Shown here piece by piece: positions 5,139 through 9,285 of a stretch of DNA of 9,285 nt. Where the stretch lies: positions 1 through 9,285 of the forward strand of contig DATBIY010000107.1 of the NCBI GenBank assembly GCA_036556695.1, written 5' to 3'. The notes beneath the pieces are model-generated. The model ran no database searches, had not been told where the DNA came from, and saw nothing but the letters and a program-made list of their open reading frames with translations. The position numbers and the translations under genes are program-made. Within the stretch, counting starts at the first letter, position 1. Every line of letters starts with the position of its first letter. The stretch comes from DASSCW01 sp036556695 (lineage in GTDB: Bacteria > Chloroflexota > Limnocylindria > QHBO01).

Positions 5139-5744
5139 ATGCGTGTGGCAGTCATTGGAGTCGGAAACGTGGGCGGTGCGCTGGCATCGGCCCTGACGGA
5201 TGCAGGGCACGAGGTCGTGGTCGCCGCCTCGAATGCCGAGAAGGCGAAGCAGGCGGCCGCGGGCCTCGACTGCGAGCCGGCCGCGTCACCCCAGGACGCG
5301 GTGCAGGGCGCGGATGCGGTGGTGCTTGCCATCCCGACCACGGCGGTCGAGGAGGTGGCCGGCGAGATCCGCGACAAGGTAGCCGGCAAGCCGGTGGTCG
5401 ACGTCACGAATTCGCAGGCGGTCATCGAGAAGGGCGTCAGCAATGCCGAGCAGATCCAGCAGCTGCTTCCCGAGGCAAAGGTGGTCAAGGCTTTCAACAC
5501 CGTGTTCGCCTCGAAGCTGGGCAAGCCGCAGAACGGCGACCAGCCACTGGACGGCTTCCTGGCCGGCGACGACCCCGAGGCCAAGGCCAAGGTGGCGACG
5601 ATCGTGCGCGATGCCGGCCTCGAGCCGCTGGACGTCGGCGACCTGAAGATGGCCCGCGCCCTGGAGGGCATGGCCTGGACCAACATCTCGCTGAACATGG
5701 CCAACGGCTGGCCGTGGCAGAGCGCCTGGAAGCTGGAGCGCTAG
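5139..5744 (+). CDS. NAD(P)-binding oxidoreductase, NADPH-dependent F420 reductase-like
   Basis: A 201-residue Rossmann-fold protein of the family usually labelled NADPH-dependent F420 reductase. It starts MRVAVIGVGNVGGALASALTDAG with the dinucleotide-binding G7-x-G9-N-V-G12. It then has a second strand HEVVVAASNAEKAKQ, DAVVLAIPTTAVEEV (59-73), VVDVTNS (86-92), VVKAFNTV (115-122), a second half with LAGDDPEAKAKV, and an ARALEGMAW...NGWPWQSAWKL end. Archaeal Fno binds the NADP 2'-phosphate through Ser-Arg residues just after beta-2. Here the equivalent stretch is AASNAEKAK, without the arginine, so NADP preference and F420 use are both unproven. ATG 5139 is chosen because the homologous N-terminus begins there and upstream codons overlap the promoter. 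The Shine-Dalgarno is weak (GGAAGG at 5118-5123 is 15 bases away; AGG-CAGG is closer). It is followed by the VOC gene ten bases downstream. Confidence 0.85.
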   Translation: MRVAVIGVGNVGGALASALTDAGHEVVVAASNAEKAKQAAAGLDCEPAASPQDAVQGADAVVLAIPTTAVEEVAGEIRDKVAGKPVVDVTNSQAVIEKGVSNAEQIQQLLPEAKVVKAFNTVFASKLGKPQNGDQPLDGFLAGDDPEAKAKVATIVRDAGLEPLDVGDLKMARALEGMAWTNISLNMANGWPWQSAWKLER

Positions 5745-5748
5745 GAGG
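5743..5748 (+). promoter_or_regulatory. Shine-Dalgarno of the VOC gene, overlapping the upstream stop
   Basis: AGGAGG begins at the second base of the reductase TAG stop (5742-5744) and lies six bases before ATG 5755. The overlap indicates coupled translation within a two-gene operon. Confidence 0.75.
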
Positions 5749-5754
5749 TCACGC

Positions 5755-6243
5755 ATGCCCATCCCGATCACGCGGCTGAACCACGCCGTGCTCTTCGTGC
5801 GCGATGTGGAGCGCGCCGCGGCGTTCTACCGCGACGTCTTCGGCTTCGAGGAGATGGAGCGGCCGCCGGGCATGCGTGCCGCCTTCATGCGATCACCGAT
5901 CGGCGGCAACCACCACGACCTTGGCCTTTTCGAGGTGGGCGCGCAGGCGACCAAGCCGCCGCGCGGGTCGGTGGGCCTCTACCACCTCGCCTGGCAGGTG
6001 GATACTGTCGAGGACCTCGTGACCGCTGCGAAAGTGTTGCAGGAGGCGGGCGCCATGACCGGCGCCTCGGACCACGGGGTGAGCAAGTCGCTGTACGGTC
6101 GCGACCCGGACGGCAACGAGTTCGAGATCATGTGGCAGGTGCCGCGCGAGGCGTGGGGCGAGTTCGCCGATCAGGCAGCCATCATGCCGCTGGACCTGGA
6201 CGCCGAGGTCGCCCGCTGGGGCGCCGGAGCCGCCGTTCAGTAG
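5755..6243 (+). CDS. VOC family protein (glyoxalase / extradiol dioxygenase fold)
   Basis: A 162-residue vicinal-oxygen-chelate protein made of two beta-alpha-beta-beta-beta modules. Module one runs from ITRLNHAVLFVRDVERAAAFYRDVFGFEEME to DLGLFEV, and module two from GLYHLAWQVDTVEDLVTAAKVLQEAGA to the DPDGNEFEIMW signature. Candidate metal ligands are H10, E60, H77 and E124. H10/H77/E124 is the 2-His-1-carboxylate pattern of type I extradiol dioxygenases, while E60 would fit a glyoxalase-type site. The closest general resemblance is to small CatE/BphC-like single-unit proteins, not to 4-hydroxyphenylpyruvate dioxygenase, which is about twice as long. ATG 5755 has an excellent AGGAGG six bases upstream. 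The gene follows the reductase by ten bases and should share its promoter and TTGCGCAA operators. A link to homogentisate or another aromatic via the divergent dioxygenase is plausible but only inferred. Confidence 0.88.
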   Translation: MPIPITRLNHAVLFVRDVERAAAFYRDVFGFEEMERPPGMRAAFMRSPIGGNHHDLGLFEVGAQATKPPRGSVGLYHLAWQVDTVEDLVTAAKVLQEAGAMTGASDHGVSKSLYGRDPDGNEFEIMWQVPREAWGEFADQAAIMPLDLDAEVARWGAGAAVQ

Positions 6244-6244
6244 C

Positions 6245-6269
6245 CGCCGATCAGTCGCTCTGATCAGCG
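6245..6269. terminator. Terminator-like hairpin between convergent VOC and Crp/Fnr genes
   Basis: GATCAG-TCGCT-CTGATC (6249-6265) is a perfect 6-bp inverted repeat with a five-base loop. Beyond a single C/A mismatch three more pairs extend the stem to 6245-6269, giving nine of ten pairs. It fills the 20-nt gap after the VOC stop and runs into the Crp/Fnr stop codon, so it could serve both directions. No T-run follows on either side, so classic intrinsic termination is doubtful. Confidence 0.45.
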
Positions 6270-6965
6270 CTCGGCGCGGCGCTCGAGCGCCTGGAGGTCG
6301 CCGATGATCAGCCGCTCGTGCTCCAGGCGCAGGATGCCGCTGTCGATCAGGTCGGCGAGCAGCCGGTTCACGCTCTGTCGCGTGCCGCCGATCATCGCGG
6401 CCAGGTCGGACTGGGTATAGGGCCAGTTCAGCTCGATCGAGCGCGTGACGCCGGGCTGTGCCTGGCGCGCCAGCTGGGCGATGCGTGCCGCCAGCCTGCC
6501 GGCGAGGTCCAGGAAGTGGAGCTCTTCGACGTGCTTGGTGATGCGCCGCAGCAGCGCGGCCAGCGAGGCGAAGAGCGCGTCACGCAGCTCGGGGTGCTTG
6601 TCCAGCAGCTCGTGGAACACGTCACGCGGCAGGCTGAGCGTTTCGGTGGGCTCGACCGCGGTGGCGGTTGCGGAACGCGGCTGGCCGTCGAGCAGCGCCA
6701 GCTCACCGAAGAAGTCGCCCGCGCGCAGGGTGGCGATGATCGCCTCCTCGCCGTCCGGTGACGGCAGCAGGATCTTCACCGCCCCGCTGGTGATGACGTG
6801 CAGCGCGTCGCCCGGGTCGCCCTGGTGGAAGATCACCTCGTTGCGCCGGAAATGCCGATGGCGCAGCCGCCGCCCGACGTCTGCCAGTACTCCCTCCGGG
6901 CAGGGAGCGAACAGCGGGCAGCCGCGCAGCGCATCGATTGCCGCACGTTCGTCGAGCGCGGTCAT
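6264..6965 (-). CDS. Crp/Fnr-family transcriptional regulator
   Basis: A 233-residue cyclic-nucleotide-binding-type regulator. The N-terminal jelly-roll sensor covers about residues 15-130 (PLFAPCPEGVLADVGRRL, then FHQGDPGDALHVITSGAVKILLPSPDGEEAII). The phosphate-binding cassette GDFFGELALLDGQPRSATATA (83-103) includes G87-E88 and R97-S98, as expected for a cAMP-type ligand site. A long dimer helix (about 130-170) leads to a winged helix-turn-helix with YTQSDLAAMIGGTRQSVNRLLADLIDSGIL (183-212), recognition helix around TRQSVNRLL. Only two cysteines (C16, C22) occur, so an FNR-type iron-sulfur cluster is unlikely. The frame is open 22 codons further upstream, but ATG 6965 matches the family start and follows a TATATT box by ten bases. 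It is divergent from the acetylpolyamine amidohydrolase with only 64 nt between them and is the obvious candidate regulator of that gene and itself, though no TGTGA-type site is visible. Confidence 0.92.
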   Translation of the reverse strand: MTALDERAAIDALRGCPLFAPCPEGVLADVGRRLRHRHFRRNEVIFHQGDPGDALHVITSGAVKILLPSPDGEEAIIATLRAGDFFGELALLDGQPRSATATAVEPTETLSLPRDVFHELLDKHPELRDALFASLAALLRRITKHVEELHFLDLAGRLAARIAQLARQAQPGVTRSIELNWPYTQSDLAAMIGGTRQSVNRLLADLIDSGILRLEHERLIIGDLQALERRAER

Positions 6966-6975
6966 GGGTGAGGGG

Positions 6976-7005
6976 AATATACCCGGCGGATGGTTGCCAG
7001 CCCAA
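6976..7005 (-). promoter_or_regulatory. Putative promoter of the Crp/Fnr gene (TTGGGC, 18 bp, TATATT)
   Basis: On the minus strand TATATT (6976-6981) lies ten bases before ATG 6965, and TTGGGC (7000-7005) is 18 bp upstream of it. The transcript would have a leader of only a few bases, and no Shine-Dalgarno fits in it. Confidence 0.5.
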
Positions 7006-7021
7006 GGGACGCGGCTACACT
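6994..7021 (+). promoter_or_regulatory. Putative promoter of the amidohydrolase gene (TTGCCA, 16 bp, TACACT)
   Basis: TTGCCA (6994-6999) matches the -35 consensus at five of six positions and is 16 bp from TACACT (7016-7021). Eight bases then lead to ATG 7030 with no Shine-Dalgarno, implying a leaderless message. Its -35 box directly abuts the leftward -35 box at 7000-7005. Confidence 0.55.
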
Positions 7022-7029
7022 CGGCGCCC

Positions 7030-8109
7030 ATGCCTGATCGGCCCGCCGCAGCATCCGTGGTCCACAGCGACGCCCACCTGGGCCACAGCGGGCTGACCGA
7101 GCTGATGGCAGGTCGCGAGATTCCCTGCTACGAGATGCCGGAGCGCGCCATCGAGATCGAGCGGGCGTTGCAGTCGGACGGCGGCTACGAGTTCCTGGAG
7201 CCGGACTCCTTCGGCGCCGATCCCATCCTGGCCGTGCATGACGCCTCGCTGCTCGAGGTGGTCGAGCGTGCCTGGACCGATGCCCTCGCCGCCGGCGACG
7301 TCGACGGCAGCCGTCCCCTCTTCCCCGACACCTTCAAGCTGGCGGCCTACGTTGGGCCGATGGAGCTGCCGGCCGAGCCCGATGCCGCTCACCGCCGCCT
7401 GGGTGCGTACTGCTTCGACACGGCGACACCCATCGTCGCCGGCACGGCCGCTGCCGCGCGCGCCGCGGTGGACGTGGCGCTGACCGCCGCTCGGCTGGTT
7501 GTCGATGGCGCGTCGCTGGCCTACGGGCTGTGCCGCCCACCCGGCCACCACGCCGCGCGCGGCATGTTGGGCGGCTACTGCTTCTTCAACAACGCGGCCA
7601 TCACCGCCGAGTGGCTGCGCCGCGAGGCCGGCTACGGCAGGGTCGCCATCCTGGACGTCGACTACCACCACGGAAACGGCACGCAGCAGATCTTCTGGGA
7701 GCGGGGCGACGTCCTGTACGTGTCGCTCCATGCCGATCCGGCGCGCGCCTACCCGTACTACTCCGGCTCCGCCGCCGAGCGGGGAGCGGGCGAGGGGCTG
7801 GGCGCCACGCTGAACCTGCCGCAGCCCGCCGGCACCGGGCTGGACGCCTACGCCGAGTCTTTGGAGCTTGGCCTGGAGGCTATCCGCGCGTTCGCGCCCG
7901 ACGCGCCACTGGTGCTGTCGCTGGGCTTCGACACCTTCGAGCGCGACCCCATTGGCGACCTTGGCCTGCGAACCGATGACTACGCCGCCATCGGCTCCAT
8001 GGTTGGCGGACTCGGCATGCCGGTGGTGGCCCTGCAGGAAGGCGGATATGCCATCGACGCCATCGGCGCCAATGCGGTGAGCTTCCTGGGCGGCCTGCGA
8101 GGCGCCTAG
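7030..8109 (+). CDS. Acetylpolyamine amidohydrolase (histone deacetylase superfamily)
   Basis: A 359-residue Zn2+-dependent deacetylase of the HDAC/acetylpolyamine amidohydrolase class, which removes acetyl groups from acetylated putrescine, spermidine and similar amines. The overall pattern follows the Mycoplana enzyme as I recall it: early HSDAHLGH...EIPCYEMPERA, then GAYCFDTATPIVAGT, LCRPPGHHA (H173/H174, the catalytic pair), and GGYCFFNNAAITAEWL. Next come VAILDVDYHHGNGTQQIF with metal ligands D211 and H213, SLGFDTFERDPIGD with the third ligand D301, and the transition-state tyrosine Y340 in QEGGYAID. All catalytic residues are present. The TDDYAAIGSM segment and length favour the polyamine branch over AcuC. 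No signal peptide is seen. The in-frame open stretch upstream of 7030 lies antisense to the Crp/Fnr gene and is not coding. It is convergent with the dehydratase, with only six bases between stops. Confidence 0.93.
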   Translation: MPDRPAAASVVHSDAHLGHSGLTELMAGREIPCYEMPERAIEIERALQSDGGYEFLEPDSFGADPILAVHDASLLEVVERAWTDALAAGDVDGSRPLFPDTFKLAAYVGPMELPAEPDAAHRRLGAYCFDTATPIVAGTAAAARAAVDVALTAARLVVDGASLAYGLCRPPGHHAARGMLGGYCFFNNAAITAEWLRREAGYGRVAILDVDYHHGNGTQQIFWERGDVLYVSLHADPARAYPYYSGSAAERGAGEGLGATLNLPQPAGTGLDAYAESLELGLEAIRAFAPDAPLVLSLGFDTFERDPIGDLGLRTDDYAAIGSMVGGLGMPVVALQEGGYAIDAIGANAVSFLGGLRGA

Positions 8110-8115
8110 CCGGGC

Positions 8116-9285
8116 TCAGCCGGCGAGGATCTCGGCGAAGGTGGCGGGGTCCAGGTTTCCGCCGCTGATGACGATCACTCGGCGATCGTCGCCCTCGTCC
8201 TGCGGCGCGGCGCCGGAGAGATGGGCCGCCATGGCGGCCGCGCCCGATGGCTCGACCACCAGCCGCGCGCCGGATGCCAGGCGCCGGATGGCGTCCACCA
8301 TCTGGTCCTCGGTGACGGTCACGATCTCGTCCATGTAGCGCCGCAGGTGCATGAACGGCAGTCGGCCCAGCTGCTCGACGCGCAGCCCGTCGGCCATGGT
8401 GCGGGTGGTGCGGGCCGCGTCCCACTGCACGATCTCGCCGCGAGCCAGCGACTCGCGCGCGTCGGCGGCCAGCTCCGGCTCGACGCCGATTACCCTCGCG
8501 CCCGGCGCCAGCGTCTTCACCGCGGTGGCGATCCCGGCCGACAGGCCGCCGCCGCTGACCGGGATCAGCACGCTGGTCACGTCCGGCAGATCCTCGGCGA
8601 TCTCCAGGCCCGCGGTCCCCTGGCCGGCGATGATGCGGCGGTCGTCGTACGGCTCGATCATGACCAGGTCGCGCTGCTCGACCAGGTCCAGTGCAATGCG
8701 GTGGCGCTCCTCGGAGCCGAGGCCGGTGAACACGATCTCGGCGCCGTCGCGCTGCACGCCCTCGACCTTGACCCGCGGCGCCGACTCCGGCATCACGATC
8801 ACCGCCGGCGCGCCCATCAGCCGCGCAGCCCGTGCCACCGCCTGCGCGTGGTTGCCCGACGAATAGGTGACCACGCCCCGGCTCCGCTCCTCGCCGGTCA
8901 GCGAGGCGAGGGCGTTGTAGGCGCCGCGCATCTTGAAGGCGCCGACCGGCTGCAGGCTCTCCGGCTTCAGCCAGGTGCGATCGTCCCAGCGCAGCAGCGG
9001 GGTGCGCGTCGCCACGCCGCGGATCCGCTCCGCCGCCTCGCGGATCTCGTCGAGGCTCACCAGCTCCAGGCCGTCGAGCTGGTCGGCGTGCTCCTCCAGG
9101 TGGCCGACGATGAAGTGCTCGACGATGTCGTGAACCGTCATCTCCCCGCGCGTCGGGTGGAGGCCGCGGCGCTGCCACGCGTCGTGGGGCAGCCCGGAGA
9201 GGGCGTTCGTGACCGAATCAAGGTCGGCGTTCACCCGGCGCAGCAGCTCCGCCGGATCGGTCCGTCGCTCGCGCTCGATGGCCGC
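8116..9285 (-). CDS. DinB-like domain fused to PLP-dependent threonine/serine dehydratase (N-terminus off window)
   Basis: Residues from LVSLDEIREAAERIRG to the end (about 314 aa) are a complete fold-type II PLP enzyme deaminating threonine or serine to a 2-oxoacid and ammonia. It has VGAFKMRGAYNAL with the PLP lysine (position 43 counting from GTG 9060), YSSGNHAQAVA, the phosphate-binding SGGGLSAGI, an ADGLRV segment and a final SGGN. No ACT regulatory domain follows, so it is the short catabolic type (serine racemase-like activity is also possible). The frame remains open upstream through 75 codons to the window edge. This part reads as the end of a DinB-like four-helix protein: LSGLPHDAWQRRG, HPTRGEMTVHDIVEHFIVGHLEEHADQL, with an H-x3-H. 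The domains join without a linker. An independent dehydratase start at GTG 9060 is possible but has GGAG only three bases away. Dehydratase identity is firm; the fusion is likely. Confidence 0.88.
   Translation of the reverse strand, partial: AAIERERRTDPAELLRRVNADLDSVTNALSGLPHDAWQRRGLHPTRGEMTVHDIVEHFIVGHLEEHADQLDGLELVSLDEIREAAERIRGVATRTPLLRWDDRTWLKPESLQPVGAFKMRGAYNALASLTGEERSRGVVTYSSGNHAQAVARAARLMGAPAVIVMPESAPRVKVEGVQRDGAEIVFTGLGSEERHRIALDLVEQRDLVMIEPYDDRRIIAGQGTAGLEIAEDLPDVTSVLIPVSGGGLSAGIATAVKTLAPGARVIGVEPELAADARESLARGEIVQWDAARTTRTMADGLRVEQLGRLPFMHLRRYMDEIVTVTEDQMVDAIRRLASGARLVVEPSGAAAMAAHLSGAAPQDEGDDRRVIVISGGNLDPATFAEILAG
9061..9285 (-). other. DinB-like domain segment upstream of the dehydratase (partial)
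   Basis: The 75 codons between the window edge and GTG 9060 have the character of a real helical protein rather than random frame: AAIERERRTDPAELLRRV, LDSVTNALSGLPHDAW, then a Gly/His-Pro turn and EHFIVGHLEEHADQL. The motif order (W-x-R-x-G-x-HP-x-x-G-E-x-T, then a helix with His residues spaced four apart) is that of DinB/DinB_2 proteins, many of which bind a divalent metal through three histidines; the first expected His would lie off the window. This could be the 3' end of a separate dinB-like gene merged by loss of its stop. Confidence 0.6.

Noticed and set aside
6966..6985. GGG-TATATT-CCC (minus strand) as a Crp/Fnr autoregulatory site
   Set aside because: The arms are only three bases and the centre is simply the AT-rich -10 box; no TGTGA-N6-TCACA-like pattern is visible.
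6445..7029. 195-codon upstream extension of the amidohydrolase frame
   Set aside because: It lies antisense to the Crp/Fnr gene, is Ser/Arg-rich, and the family start is at ATG 7030 behind a promoter.
7880..9178. A 432-codon minus-strand frame covering the end of the amidohydrolase gene and the dehydratase
   Set aside because: The product is Arg/Gly/Pro/Ala-rich noise in the wrong frame relative to the clearly recognisable dehydratase.
1..9285. CRISPR arrays, tRNA/rRNA genes, insertion sequences, phage or toxin-antitoxin/defence modules
   Set aside because: No regularly spaced repeats, cloverleaf-like segments, transposase or integrase motifs, or nuclease/ATPase defence signatures were seen. 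The genes read as ordinary metabolism, repair and regulation.

Overview
The window is a compact, GC-rich bacterial chromosomal segment (roughly two-thirds G+C by eye) with twelve protein-coding genes. The longest non-coding gap is about 158 bases. The taxon cannot be fixed from this. High GC, the InhA-like FabI, frequent GTG starts and an apparent mix of leaderless and Shine-Dalgarno starts fit Actinobacteriota, Chloroflexota or a related uncultured lineage. I see no phage, transposon, CRISPR, tRNA or rRNA, and no obvious defence cluster.

Layout from left to right. (1) Plus strand, 1-1035: the 3' end of an enoyl-ACP reductase (FabI), overlapping by four bases (GTGA) a class I SAM methyltransferase related to CmoA. 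(2) Minus strand, 1032-4980, probably one or two transcription units read right to left: homogentisate 1,2-dioxygenase, Hsp20, SixA-type phosphohistidine phosphatase, Nudix hydrolase, a DUF6941-like protein, and an Ada N-domain/O6-alkylguanine methyltransferase fusion. (3) A divergent control region, 4981-5138, with two TTGCGCAA palindromes 20 bp apart inside a sigma-70-like promoter and a further upstream dyad. (4) Plus strand, 5139-6243: an NAD(P)-binding 'F420 reductase-like' protein and a small VOC (glyoxalase/extradiol dioxygenase fold) protein. (5) Minus strand, 6264-6965: a Crp/Fnr-family regulator, divergent from (6) an acetylpolyamine amidohydrolase (HDAC superfamily), 7030-8109. (7) Minus strand, from 8116 to the right edge: a threonine/serine dehydratase joined in frame to the C-terminal part of a DinB-like domain.

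Functionally the long minus-strand unit mixes aromatic amino-acid catabolism (homogentisate cleavage) with protein and nucleotide/DNA maintenance (small heat-shock protein, Nudix, SixA-like phosphatase, alkylation repair). That suggests a stress or housekeeping cluster rather than a dedicated pathway. The features most worth a second look are the DinB-dehydratase fusion, the tandem TTGCGCAA operator-like promoter, the recurring TAnnnT box 7-10 nt upstream of ATG at operon-leading genes (leaderless transcripts), the overlapping SixA-Nudix pair that resembles a split, reordered mycobacterial MutT1, and the Ada protein without its AraC domain. I did not find a clearly new multi-gene system.
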